From Streptomyces hyaluromycini (GTDB lineage Bacteria > Actinomycetota > Actinomycetes > Streptomycetales > Streptomycetaceae), in assembly GCF_002217755.1 (NCBI RefSeq), contig NZ_BCFL01000028.1, positions 23,564 to 87,563 of the forward strand: a DNA stretch of 64,000 bases, written 5' to 3'. Shown in pieces: positions 23,751-31,840 of the stretch (the first letter of the stretch is position 1; each line of letters opens with the position of its first letter). A program made the position numbers and the translations under genes. The notes beneath the pieces are model-generated. The model was not told the origin of the DNA and searched no databases. It saw nothing but the letters and a program-made list of their open reading frames with translations.

Positions 23751-24742
23751 AGGGACGCTGGTGGCACCAGGCGGCCCCGGGAGATGAGGGACGCCGCCTT
23801 CTTGAGGTGGTGGACGCTGATGCTGACGCCGTAGCCGTCGATGCCCGGGGTCGCGGCGATGCGCGTGGTCAGGAAGCGGTAGAAGTCCTCGGGATCGCGG
23901 GCGACGACGGTGACCATCAGGTTGTGCTCCCCGCTGATGGCACCGACGAAGGGGACCTCGTCGTGCCGGGCGGCCTCCGCGCCGACCCGCTCCAGGTGAG
24001 CGGGGGCGACCCGCAGCCAGAGGATGGCGTTGAGCCGGTGGCCCAGCCGCTCGGGGAGCAGTTCGACCTCGTACTCAAGGGTTCCGGAGCTCTCCAGCGA
24101 CTCCAGCCGGCGAGCCACCCGGGACAGCGACCAGCCGGTGAGTTCGGCGAGCCGGGTGTGGGTGGTGCGGCCGTCCTGGGCGAGGGCGTCGAGCAGCGGG
24201 GCGTCCTCGTCGGCCGGCGGGGGCGGGGGCCCGGGGGTGAGGGTCGGCCGTTCCGAGGTCAGCAGCCGGACCTGCTCGGGGTCGAGGCTGTCGCCGTAGC
24301 CGGTCCACCCGGCGGTGCCGGGCTCGTCGTAGTTGTGGATGATCAGGTCGATGCTGACGTCCAGGACCGAGGCGGACCGGGGCAGTTGCCGGAGCAGCAC
24401 GTCCTCGCGCGGCATGTCGAGCGGCGAGCGCATGACGCAGATGATCTCCGAACCGCCCGAGGCCAGGTGGGCCCAGGAGATGTCGGGGCGCCGGGCGAGG
24501 GCCTCGGCGAGCGGGGCGACCCGGTCGGGGCGGCAGCGGATACGGGTGACCCACTGCGCGGCGCCGTACACCCGCGGGTTGACCAGCCCCACCACCCGCA
24601 ACGCTCCGCTGCGGCGCAGCGCCTGGTAGCGGCGGGCCGCGGTCTGCTCGGACACCCCGGCCACCTCGCCGATCCGACGGAAGGGCAGCCGGGGCGCGCA
24701 CTGCAGGGCGCGGAGGATCTTTCGGTCTACCTCGTCGAGCAT
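23747..24742 (-). CDS. Two-domain Lrp/AsnC-family transcriptional regulator
   Basis: A 331-residue protein made of two consecutive Lrp/AsnC modules. The first HTH is LDEVDRKILRALQCAPRLPF...GEVAGVSEQTAARRYQALR near residues 2-45. A second HTH is APLLDALAQDGRTTHTRLAELTGWSLSRVARRLESLE near residues 180-215. Each is followed by an AsnC ligand-binding RAM-like domain. Such tandem AsnC proteins are common in actinobacteria and may act as pseudo-dimers. It overlaps the P450 stop codon convergently and diverges from the MFS exporter, its likely target. An imperfect dyad, CAGCAATC...GATTCTG (about 24766-24784), lies in the shared promoter. Confidence 0.83.
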   Translation of the reverse strand: MLDEVDRKILRALQCAPRLPFRRIGEVAGVSEQTAARRYQALRRSGALRVVGLVNPRVYGAAQWVTRIRCRPDRVAPLAEALARRPDISWAHLASGGSEIICVMRSPLDMPREDVLLRQLPRSASVLDVSIDLIIHNYDEPGTAGWTGYGDSLDPEQVRLLTSERPTLTPGPPPPPADEDAPLLDALAQDGRTTHTRLAELTGWSLSRVARRLESLESSGTLEYEVELLPERLGHRLNAILWLRVAPAHLERVGAEAARHDEVPFVGAISGEHNLMVTVVARDPEDFYRFLTTRIAATPGIDGYGVSISVHHLKKAASLISRGRLVPPASL

Positions 24743-24932
24743 GGTGGAAGTGTGCCACGCGAATCAGCAATCTGGAGGATTCTGCGGCCTCGGAGGGACC
24801 TGGTTGGCGGTTGCGTGAGCGGGATCGGATGCTGTGGCGGCGGGTTTCCCCTCGGACACCCGTACGACACAGGCCGCCGGACACGCCGGTGGCCTTCGAC
24901 CGCGGTGCGGTGCGCCGCGAAGGAGTATCTCC

Positions 24933-26531
24933 GTGAACGTCACGACACCGGCGAGTGGGCCGGTCGAGCGACGGGCGGCCACCATCGTCATGGCCTGCCT
25001 GGGCGTCTTCGTCGCCTACCTTCCGGTCACCACCGTCGCCGTGAGCCTGCCCGCCCTGCAGGCCGCGCTGAACGCCTCGACCGCGCAGCTGTCGTGGGTG
25101 CAGGACGCGTTCGTGCTGCCGATGGCCGCGTTCATCCTGACCGCGGGCGTCTTCGGGGACGTCCACGGGCGCAAGAAGGTGTTCCAGGCCGGCCTGCTGT
25201 TCTCGGCCGCGGGCGCGGTCACCGCCCTGTGCGCGCACTCGATCGGGGTCGTCTGGGCCGGACAGGCCCTGGCCGGCGTCGGCGCGGCCGCGCTGCTGCC
25301 GACCACGCTGGCGCTGATCAGCCATGCGGTGCCGGACCACCGGGAGCGCGGCAAGTTCATCGGCATCTGGGCCACCTGCCTGATGGCGGCCCTGGCCGTC
25401 GGCCCGCTGATCGCCGGTGTGGTCGTCCAGCACTTCTCCTGGCGCTGGGTCTACCTGCCGAGCGTTCCCGTCGCACTCCTGGCCGTCGTCGTCGCGGCTC
25501 GGCAGCTGCCCGACTCCCGGGCGCCGCACGGGCGCCGCCTGGACTGGCCCGGCCAGCTCACCGCCACGCTCGCGGTCACCGCGCTGGTGTACGGCGTGAT
25601 CGAGGGCGGGGCGGACTCGTTCACCGACGTCAAGGTGATGGTGGCGCTGTTCACGGCCGTGGTCGCCGGTGCCGCGTTCGTGCTGGCGGAACGGCGCAGC
25701 GACAGCCCGATGCTGGACCTGAGCCTGTTCCGCAGCCCCGCCTTCACCGCCACCACGCTGGTCGCGATGACCAGCTTCCTGGCGCTCATCGGGTTCTTCT
25801 TCGTGCTCAGCCTCTACTTCGGCATGGTGCAGCGGCTCGACACCATGGATGCGGCCTGGCGGCTGCTGACGGTCACCGGGGCGGCCCTGCTGGTCGGCGG
25901 GCCGGCCGGGCGGCTGATGCACCGGATATCGGCACGGGTGATGATCACCGGCGGTCTGCTGGTGGTCGCCGCCGCCCAGTTCGCGCTGACCGGTCTGGCC
26001 GCCGACACCTCGTTCGGCTCGGCCGCCTGGCGGCTCGCCCTGCTGGGCCTCGGCATGGGCTTCGTCATGACGCCGATGACCGCGACCGCGGTGGCCTCCG
26101 TGCCGTACCACCTGGCCGGCATGGCCGCCGCCGGCAACAACGCCTTCCGGCAGGTCGGCGGCGCCCTCGGCCCGGCCGTCCTGGGCGCGCTGCTCACCAC
26201 CCGGGCCCTCGACGCGCTGCCGGGTCACCTCACCGAGGCGGGGGTCACCGGCGCGGCGCAGGACCGCATCGTCACGACCGCGCAGTCGGACGGCCTCGGC
26301 GCGGTCGCCGGGCTGGACCTGGGCGCCCGTACCGGACCGGCCATGGGCGCGCTCGGCGACTCCTTCCTGGACGGAATGCGCCTGTGCCTGATCACGGCGG
26401 GGAGCCTGACGCTGCTGGCCGCCCTGGTCGCGGTGGTCCTGCTGCGCGCACCCCGGCAGCAGGGGACGCTCAGGGCGGCGGGGCACACCACGGCCTCGGC
26501 CGAGCAGGCCCCGGCGGCGCAGGGCGCCTGA
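24933..26531 (+). CDS. MFS drug/metabolite exporter, DHA2 (14-TM) type
   Basis: A 532-residue major facilitator protein with about 14 membrane segments. Motif A is seen as GVFGDVHGRKKVF between segments 2 and 3, motif B-like as LAGVGAAALLPTTLALI, and motif C-like GPLIAGVVV in segment 5. It matches QacA/EmrB-type proton antiporters that export drugs or end products. The GTG at 24933 is chosen because AAGGAG lies seven bases upstream and the first segment follows shortly. It diverges from the tandem AsnC regulator. It may export a product or toxic substrate of the neighbouring oxidative genes; this is inference. Confidence 0.87.
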   Translation: MNVTTPASGPVERRAATIVMACLGVFVAYLPVTTVAVSLPALQAALNASTAQLSWVQDAFVLPMAAFILTAGVFGDVHGRKKVFQAGLLFSAAGAVTALCAHSIGVVWAGQALAGVGAAALLPTTLALISHAVPDHRERGKFIGIWATCLMAALAVGPLIAGVVVQHFSWRWVYLPSVPVALLAVVVAARQLPDSRAPHGRRLDWPGQLTATLAVTALVYGVIEGGADSFTDVKVMVALFTAVVAGAAFVLAERRSDSPMLDLSLFRSPAFTATTLVAMTSFLALIGFFFVLSLYFGMVQRLDTMDAAWRLLTVTGAALLVGGPAGRLMHRISARVMITGGLLVVAAAQFALTGLAADTSFGSAAWRLALLGLGMGFVMTPMTATAVASVPYHLAGMAAAGNNAFRQVGGALGPAVLGALLTTRALDALPGHLTEAGVTGAAQDRIVTTAQSDGLGAVAGLDLGARTGPAMGALGDSFLDGMRLCLITAGSLTLLAALVAVVLLRAPRQQGTLRAAGHTTASAEQAPAAQGA

Positions 26532-26535
26532 CGGC

Positions 26536-27867
26536 TCACCGCACCAGGCAGGGCCGTTTGGCGTCGAAGGTCCAGCCCTCCACCAGGTAGCGCATCCCGG
26601 TCGCGTCGTCCCGGCCCGCGCCGAGCCGCTGCTCCTGGTGGAGGGCGTGGGCCGCGAGCAGCCGGTCCATGTCGAGCCGGACGCCCAGGCCGGGGGCGTC
26701 GGTGACGGCGACCTCGCCGCCCGTGATCCTCGGCGGTTCCACGGTGAGGCGCTCCTGTCCCTCCTGCCAGATCCAGTGCGTGTCCAGGGCGTTGTAGTCG
26801 CCGGGGGCCGCGGCTCCGCAGTGGGCCATCATGGCCAGCGAGATGTCGAAGTGGTTGTTGGAGTGGCAGCCCCAGGTCAGCCCCGTCTCGTGGCAGAGCT
26901 GCGCCACCCGCACCGACCCCCGCATGGTCCAGAAGTGCGGGTCCGCGAGCGGGATCGACACCGACTGCAGGGCGAGGGCGTGGGTGAGCTGCCGCCAGTC
27001 GGTGGCGATCATGTTGGTCGCGGTGGGCAGCCCGGTGGCCCGGCGGAACTCGGCGAGGATCTCGCGCCCGGAGTAGCCGCCCTCGGCCCCGCAGGGATCC
27101 TCGGCGTAGGCGAGTGTGCCGAGCAGCGGGCGGCACAGCTCGACGGCCTCGCGCAGGGACCAGGCGCCGTTGGGGTCGAGGGTGATCCGGGCCTCGGGGA
27201 AGCGTTGCTTGAGCGCCTGTACGGCCTTGACCTCCTCGGCCCCCTCCAGCACGCCGCCCTTGAGCTTGAAGTCACGGAAGCCGTAGTGGTCGTAGGCCGC
27301 CTCGGCCTGCCGGACGATCGACTCCGGGGTGAGGGCCTCCTCGCGGCGGATCCGGTACCAGGGCACGTCGGAGCCGGGTTCGCGGAGGTAGTCCAGGTCG
27401 GTGCGGTCGGGGTCGCCGACGTAGAAGAGGTAGCCGAGGACGCGTACCGAGTCGCGCTGCTTGCCGTCGCCGAGCAGAGCGGCGACGGGCACCTCCAGGT
27501 GCTGGCCGAGCAGGTCGAGCAGGGCGGACTCGACGGCGGTGACGGCGTGCACGGTGGTGCGCAGGTCGAAGGTCTGTTCCCCGCGGCCGCCGGCGTCCCG
27601 CCCGGCGAACTCCTCCCCCATGGCCCGCAGCACCCGTTGGTAGTCGCCCAGCCGGGAGCCGACGACCAGCGGCTCGGCATCCCGCAGGGTCCGGGTGATC
27701 GCCTCCCCGCCGGGCACCTCGCCGAGCCCGGTCCGGCCCTCGGAGTCCTCGACGACCACCACGTTGCGGGTGAAGTACGGGGCGTGCGCACCGGAGAGGT
27801 TGAGGAGCATGGAGTCCCGGCCTGCTACCGGGTACACGGAGAAGCGAGTGACGAAGGGCTGTCTCAT
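26536..27867 (-). CDS. gudD: Glucarate dehydratase (enolase superfamily)
   Basis: A 443-residue enolase-superfamily enzyme matching E. coli glucarate dehydratase in length (446). Residues expected for the family are present: the KxK-type base in DFKLKGGVL, metal ligands in ITLDPNGAWS and YAEDPCG, Asn in TNMIATDW and the His base in HSNNHFDIS. It dehydrates D-glucarate or L-idarate to 5-keto-4-deoxyglucarate. No aldolase or transporter for that route is adjacent. The ATG at 27867 lies within a perfect palindrome (27859-27877) and has no clear Shine-Dalgarno, so the message may be leaderless. The gene converges with the MFS exporter, with only four bases between stops. Confidence 0.88.
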   Translation of the reverse strand: MRQPFVTRFSVYPVAGRDSMLLNLSGAHAPYFTRNVVVVEDSEGRTGLGEVPGGEAITRTLRDAEPLVVGSRLGDYQRVLRAMGEEFAGRDAGGRGEQTFDLRTTVHAVTAVESALLDLLGQHLEVPVAALLGDGKQRDSVRVLGYLFYVGDPDRTDLDYLREPGSDVPWYRIRREEALTPESIVRQAEAAYDHYGFRDFKLKGGVLEGAEEVKAVQALKQRFPEARITLDPNGAWSLREAVELCRPLLGTLAYAEDPCGAEGGYSGREILAEFRRATGLPTATNMIATDWRQLTHALALQSVSIPLADPHFWTMRGSVRVAQLCHETGLTWGCHSNNHFDISLAMMAHCGAAAPGDYNALDTHWIWQEGQERLTVEPPRITGGEVAVTDAPGLGVRLDMDRLLAAHALHQEQRLGAGRDDATGMRYLVEGWTFDAKRPCLVR

Positions 27868-27877
27868 ACGGAGACAG
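27859..27877. promoter_or_regulatory. Palindrome CTGTCTC-ATACG-GAGACAG spanning the gudD start codon
   Basis: Seven-base perfect arms surround the gudD ATG (27867-27865 on the minus strand). A repressor bound here would block a leaderless transcript directly. The family of the regulator is not visible, as no adjacent regulator gene is dedicated to it. Confidence 0.5.
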
Positions 27878-27929
27878 TATCTACATATGAAGACGCGCAC
27901 CAGGGATGGGGGCCTGCCGGACAGGCCTC

Positions 27930-28604
27930 TCACCTGCCGCCCGGAGTGACCAGTCCCGTCTCGTAGGCGACGACCACCGCCTGGGCGCGGTCGCGCAGGG
28001 AGAGTTTGCCGAGGACGCGGGAGACATGGGTCTTGACGGTGGCCTCGGAGAGGTGGAGGCGGGCGGCCAGGCCGGCGTTGGACAGGCCCTGGGCCAGCAG
28101 GCGCAGGACGTCGAGTTCACGCGGGGTGAGGTGGGCGAGGTCGCGGTGCAGGGCGGCGCTGTCGGTACCGGCCCGGGCGAACCGTTCGACGAGACGGCGG
28201 GTGATGGCGGGCGCCAGCAGCGCGTCCCCGGAGCGGACCGTGCGGACGGCGGCCGTCAGGTGCTCGGGTGTGACGTCCTTGAGCAGAAAGCCGCTGGCCC
28301 CGGCGGACAGCGCCGCGTACACGTACCGGTCGAGGTCGAGGGTGGTCAGCATGAGGATACGCGGCGGGTCGGGGGCGGCGAGGATGCGGCGGGCCGCCTC
28401 CAGGCCGTCCAGTTCGGGCATCCGGATGTCCATCAGGACGACGTCCGGCCGGGTGCGCCGTACCGCGTCCACGGCCTCGTGGCCGTCGGTGGCCTCGGCG
28501 ACGACCTCGATGCCGTCGGCGGCGAGGATCAGCCGGAAGCCGGTGCGCACCAGTGCCTGGTCGTCCGCGACGACGACGCGCGGCGCACCCACCTGCGAAC
28601 TCAC
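27930..28604 (-). CDS. Two-component response regulator, NarL/LuxR type
   Basis: A 224-residue response regulator. The receiver domain begins VVVADDQALVRTGFRLIL with the acidic pair, has the phospho-acceptor Asp in VVLMDIRMPELDG near residue 57, and Lys in GFLLKDVTPE. The C-terminal LuxR HTH is LTPRELDVLRLLAQGLSNAG...LHLSEATVKTHVSRVLGKL. The GTG at 28604 overlaps the kinase stop as GTGA and is preceded by GGAGGG. Its kinase partner is reduced to the ATPase end (28601-28924), so phosphorylation must come from elsewhere if the regulator still works. Confidence 0.87.
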   Translation of the reverse strand: MSSQVGAPRVVVADDQALVRTGFRLILAADGIEVVAEATDGHEAVDAVRRTRPDVVLMDIRMPELDGLEAARRILAAPDPPRILMLTTLDLDRYVYAALSAGASGFLLKDVTPEHLTAAVRTVRSGDALLAPAITRRLVERFARAGTDSAALHRDLAHLTPRELDVLRLLAQGLSNAGLAARLHLSEATVKTHVSRVLGKLSLRDRAQAVVVAYETGLVTPGGR

Positions 28605-28924
28605 GTGCCCTCCAGGGGTATCAGGGCCCGGACCCGGTAACCGCCCAGCGGACGCGGCCCGTTGCTCAGGGTGCCGCCGTGCACGGCGAGCCGCTCGCGC
28701 AGCCCGAGCAGTCCGCGTCCGTTGCCCGTCGCGGCGGCCGGTCCGGGGGTGCCGCCGGAGTCGGTGACCTCGACGCGCAGTTCGTCCTCGCCGTAGTGGA
28801 CGCGCACGACGGCACGCGAACCGGCCGCGTGCTTCAGGGTGTTGGTCCGTGCTTCCTGGACCACACGGTAGGCGGTCAGCTCGACCCCGCCCGGCAGCGG
28901 CCGGACCGTTCCGGAGACCGACAA
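28601..28924 (-). pseudogene. Histidine kinase remnant: C-terminal HATPase domain only
   Basis: About 107 residues remain. The start reads LSVSGTVRPLPGGVELTAYR then VVQEARTNTLKHA (N box), VTDSGGTPG (G1-like) and GLLGLRERLAVHGG (G2), the ATP-binding end of a NarX/DesK-type kinase. The sensor, membrane and dimerisation/His regions are missing. The first codon would be TTG at 28924, without a good ribosome site, and the sequence just beyond belongs to the truncated permease on the other strand. The stop overlaps the response regulator GTG as in intact kinase-regulator operons. Confidence 0.8.
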
Positions 28925-29765
28925 GGTCGCCGGCGTGACGGGCAGCGTGCCGGTGATCGCCTACGACGGCGACGCCTCCTGGGGCGGGTTCGTGATGGTG
29001 TCCGGGCGCTGGGTCCGGGCGGCCGGTGAGGCGGTGGTGGCCGCCCCGTTCCTGACCGCGAGCGGAGCCGAGGTGGGCGACACCGTCACCCTCACCGTGA
29101 ACGGCTCCCCGGTGCGGACCCGGATCGTCGGCGAGGTCTTCGACGTCGGCGAGCAGGGCCTGCGGGTGTTCACGGACCTCGCGACGCTCCGGACCGCCGC
29201 CCCGGACCTGCACCCGACCGACCATTCCGTGCGGCTCACCCGGGGCACCGACGCCGACGCGTACGTGAAACACCTGAACGCGGCCCTGAAGCCGCTCGGC
29301 GTCACGGCCACCGACACCAAGTCGGTCAACGGCAGCGACGGTGCGCTCGCCCTCGACACGCTGGCGGCCGCACTCACCCTGATCCTGGTGGCGGTGGCCG
29401 GACTCGGCGTGCTCGGCGGGGTCGTCCTCGACACCCATGAGCGCATCCGCGACCTGGGCATCCACAAGGCGCTCGGGATGACACCCCGGCAGACGGTGAC
29501 ACTGGTGATCGCCTCGGTCGTCCTGCCCGGCCTCGCGGGCGGCGCGCTCGGCGTCCCGCTGGGCCTCGCCGTGCACCGCGTCGTGATGCCCGCCATCGGC
29601 GACAGCGCCGGACTGCGCCTGCCCGACGTGGTCCTCGACGTCTACCGGACACCCGAACTGCTCCTCCTCGCCCTGAGCGGCACGGCGATCGCGGTCCTCG
29701 GCGCGCTGCTCCCGGCGGGCTGGGCGGTCCGCGTCCGGACGGCGACGGCACTGCGCGCCGAGTAG
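28911..29765 (+). pseudogene. FtsX/MacB-type ABC permease remnant: C-terminal part
   Basis: The frame reads in from about 28914 (ETDKVAGVTGSVPVIAYDGD), inside what is normally the periplasmic domain. It continues with GDTVTLTVNGSPVRTRIVGE, then three or four membrane segments near LAAALTLILVAVAGLGVLGG, IASVVLPGLAGGALGVPLGL and LLLLALSGTAIAVLGALLPA. HERIRDLGIHKALGMTPRQ is the FtsX-family cytoplasmic motif. The N-terminal half and the ATPase gene that should accompany it are absent. A GTG at 28935 could start a fragment, but it has no useful ribosome site. The break coincides with the truncated kinase. Confidence 0.78.
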
Positions 29766-29845
29766 CCCAACGACCGGTTCTGGACGCGCCGGTGACAAGG
29801 CATGAGACTGAGGGGGTCCGCCGCCCCGGCCCCAGGAGGGTGACC

Positions 29846-30214
29846 ATGGCCGACACGACAGGGACGCCGCCGCGCGTCGAACTCACCCCGCAGGCCGCCG
29901 AACTGGTGCGCCGGCTGCACGCCGAGCACGGCCCGCTGATGTTCCACCAGTCCGGCGGCTGCTGCGACGGCAGCGCGCCCATGTGCTATCCGGACGGCGA
30001 GTTCCGCACCGGCGGCTCGGACGTACTGCTGGCCGAGCTGGCGGTGGACGGTGTCGAGCAGCCGGTCACCTTCTGGATGTCCCGCAGCCAGTACGAGGTG
30101 TGGAGCCACACCCGGCTGATCGTGGACGTGGTACCCGGACGGGGGAGCGGCTTCTCCCTGGAGGCACCCGAGGGGGTGCGTTTCCTCACCCGTTCTCGCG
30201 TAGTCGACGCCTAG
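29846..30214 (+). CDS. DUF779-family protein
   Basis: A 122-residue protein with the DUF779 signature HQSGGCCDGSAPMCYPDGEF near residues 43-62, containing a Cys pair plus a third Cys, and FWMSRSQYEVWSHTRLIVDV downstream. The family is usually encoded next to an acetaldehyde/propionaldehyde-type aldehyde dehydrogenase, to which it seems functionally tied; the exact role is not settled. Here no aldehyde dehydrogenase is adjacent; the nearest are at 10.9 and 39.1 kb. The ATG at 29846 has AGGAGG at 29834-29839. Confidence 0.82.
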   Translation: MADTTGTPPRVELTPQAAELVRRLHAEHGPLMFHQSGGCCDGSAPMCYPDGEFRTGGSDVLLAELAVDGVEQPVTFWMSRSQYEVWSHTRLIVDVVPGRGSGFSLEAPEGVRFLTRSRVVDA

Positions 30215-30289
30215 CAGCCCCGCCGGTCACTCTCGTCTGCTGCACTTCCCCCGAGTCCTGAGGAACTTGACGAGACATCAGGGGGTGCG

Positions 30290-31534
30290 GTGACGCATCG
30301 TCAGAGACGACTTGCAGCGACGACCCGAACTCTGTGCACGATTCTCACCACGTCCGGCATGCTGGCCGGTGCGGCCCTCGCGGGGGCGGCACCGGCCGGC
30401 GCCGTGTCGGGCGCCGCCCGGCAGATCGCGTCCGGTGTCGCCTACCGGCAGTTCGACGTCCCGGCGGCCAAGGGCACGGTCCACGCCCATCTGCTGACCG
30501 TCGACCTGACCGATCCGCACGTCCACGTGGACCTGCTCTCCCCGGGTGCGGTGGCCGCACGGTCGCCGGTGTCCGCGATGGCGGACGCGGCGGGCGCGGT
30601 CGCGGGCGTGAACGGCGACTTCTTCAACATCAACGAGACCCAGCACCCGGGCGTCGAGGCGACCGGCGCGAGCGTGGGTCCGGCGATCGCGCACGGCAAG
30701 GTGCTCAAGGCGGCGGTGCCGACGGCCCAGCGGTTCGGCCCGTCGCTGCCGCCGGGTACCGACACCACCGACGTCTTCGGCGTCGGCGTGGACCGCCGGG
30801 CCCGGCTCGACCGGCTGACGCTCGTCGGCACGGTCCGCACCCCCGACGCCACCCTGGCGCTGCGGGGCCTCAACCAGTACGCGCTGGCGCAGGGGTCCGT
30901 CGGGGCCTACACCGCCGCCTGGGGCCCGGCCTCCCGCAAGCGCGCCACCTGCGGCTCGGACACCGACCGGGCCGCCGGGTGCAGCACGGACACCTACGAG
31001 GTGCAGATCCGCGCCGGCAGGGTCGTCGCCGCGTCCGCCACCCCGGGCAGCGGTGCGATCGCCGCGGGTACGACCGTCCTGCTGGGCCGGGAGGCGGGCG
31101 CGGACAGGCTGCGCGCCCTCACCAAGGGCGAACGGGTCGCGGTGCGCGAGCGCATGATGGCGTCCGCCTCCTGGATCCGGTACCGCTTCGCGGTCGGCGG
31201 CTACCCGGTGCTGCGCGACGGCCAACCGCTGGCCGGGCTGAACGGCACCACCTCGGCCGTGCGCACGGCCGTCGGCTACGCGAACGGCGGGCGCAGGCTT
31301 CTGCTGCTGGCGCTGGACGGCGCGGTGGCCTACCGCAGCGGCATGACCATTGCCGAAGTGGCGGACGAGATGCGGCAGTTGGGAGCGGTCGACGCGTTCA
31401 GCCTGGACGGCGGCGGCTCCACGACGATGGTGGCCCGCACCGCGGGGGCGAAGACGGTGAGCGTGCTCAACCACCCGACCGACAGCCCGGAGCGCGCGGT
31501 GGCGAACGGGGTCGGGGTCTTCTGGAAACCCTGA
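30290..31534 (+). CDS. Secreted phosphodiester glycosidase-family protein (NAGPA domain)
   Basis: A 414-residue secreted protein. The N-terminus is a long signal peptide with a basic start (MTHRQRRLAATTRT), a hydrophobic core and AGAAPAGAVSG as a likely cleavage region near residue 38. The mature part has the NAGPA/phosphodiester glycosidase landmarks GVNGDFFNIN near residue 105, TAVGYANGGRRLLLLALDG and the highly conserved DAFSLDGGGSTTMV near residue 370. Members remove GlcNAc-1-phosphodiester caps or act on cell-wall glycopolymers. The GTG at 30290 is the best start. It converges with the small membrane protein at 31544. Confidence 0.82.
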   Translation: MTHRQRRLAATTRTLCTILTTSGMLAGAALAGAAPAGAVSGAARQIASGVAYRQFDVPAAKGTVHAHLLTVDLTDPHVHVDLLSPGAVAARSPVSAMADAAGAVAGVNGDFFNINETQHPGVEATGASVGPAIAHGKVLKAAVPTAQRFGPSLPPGTDTTDVFGVGVDRRARLDRLTLVGTVRTPDATLALRGLNQYALAQGSVGAYTAAWGPASRKRATCGSDTDRAAGCSTDTYEVQIRAGRVVAASATPGSGAIAAGTTVLLGREAGADRLRALTKGERVAVRERMMASASWIRYRFAVGGYPVLRDGQPLAGLNGTTSAVRTAVGYANGGRRLLLLALDGAVAYRSGMTIAEVADEMRQLGAVDAFSLDGGGSTTMVARTAGAKTVSVLNHPTDSPERAVANGVGVFWKP

Positions 31535-31543
31535 GCGGACGGC

Positions 31544-31738
31544 TCAGGGTTTCAGACTGCTGACCAGATCGGCGGTCGCGGTGAGCCCGCTGGTGATGGT
31601 CGGCGCCATGCTGGTACTGGCCAGAAAGAACCCGAACAGCATGCAGACCAGGGCGTGCGAGATCTTCAGCGCGCCCTGGCGCATGAAGATCACGGCCAGC
31701 AACAGGAGCAGCAGCACCACAGAGATGGAAACGGCCAT
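31544..31738 (-). CDS. Small hydrophobic membrane protein, 64 aa, unknown function
   Basis: A 64-residue protein with two membrane segments: MAVSISVVLLLLLLAVIF at the N-terminus and HALVCMLFGFFLASTSMAPT in the middle, ending TADLVSSLKP. I recognise the general look as a small protein widespread in streptomycetes but cannot give it a function. An ATG at 31738 with GGAGGAGG ten bases upstream is much better than one 45 bases further out. It lies convergent to the phosphodiester glycosidase gene and downstream of, but 102 bp from, the PLC-like gene. Confidence 0.65.
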   Translation of the reverse strand: MAVSISVVLLLLLLAVIFMRQGALKISHALVCMLFGFFLASTSMAPTITSGLTATADLVSSLKP

Positions 31739-31840
31739 CGCGAACCTCCTCCGCCACGCCCGTTTCAGGGCGTTCGGCCGCAAGTGTGGCGTAGCGGAGG
31801 GTTGGCCCGTGCGGTTGACACGACCCCCGTTCGAGTGGTG

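Noticed and set aside
23603..26590. A 995-codon plus-strand frame through the AsnC and MFS region
   Set aside because: It is out of frame with the MFS gene and antisense to AsnC, with long Gly/Arg-rich runs. Both real genes have clear domains and ribosome sites.
27930..29798. Reading the response regulator as the end of a 622-residue fusion protein
   Set aside because: The extra residues upstream of 28604 run antisense through the kinase and permease remnants. A GTG at 28604 with GGAGGG and a GTGA overlap explains the gene without any fusion.
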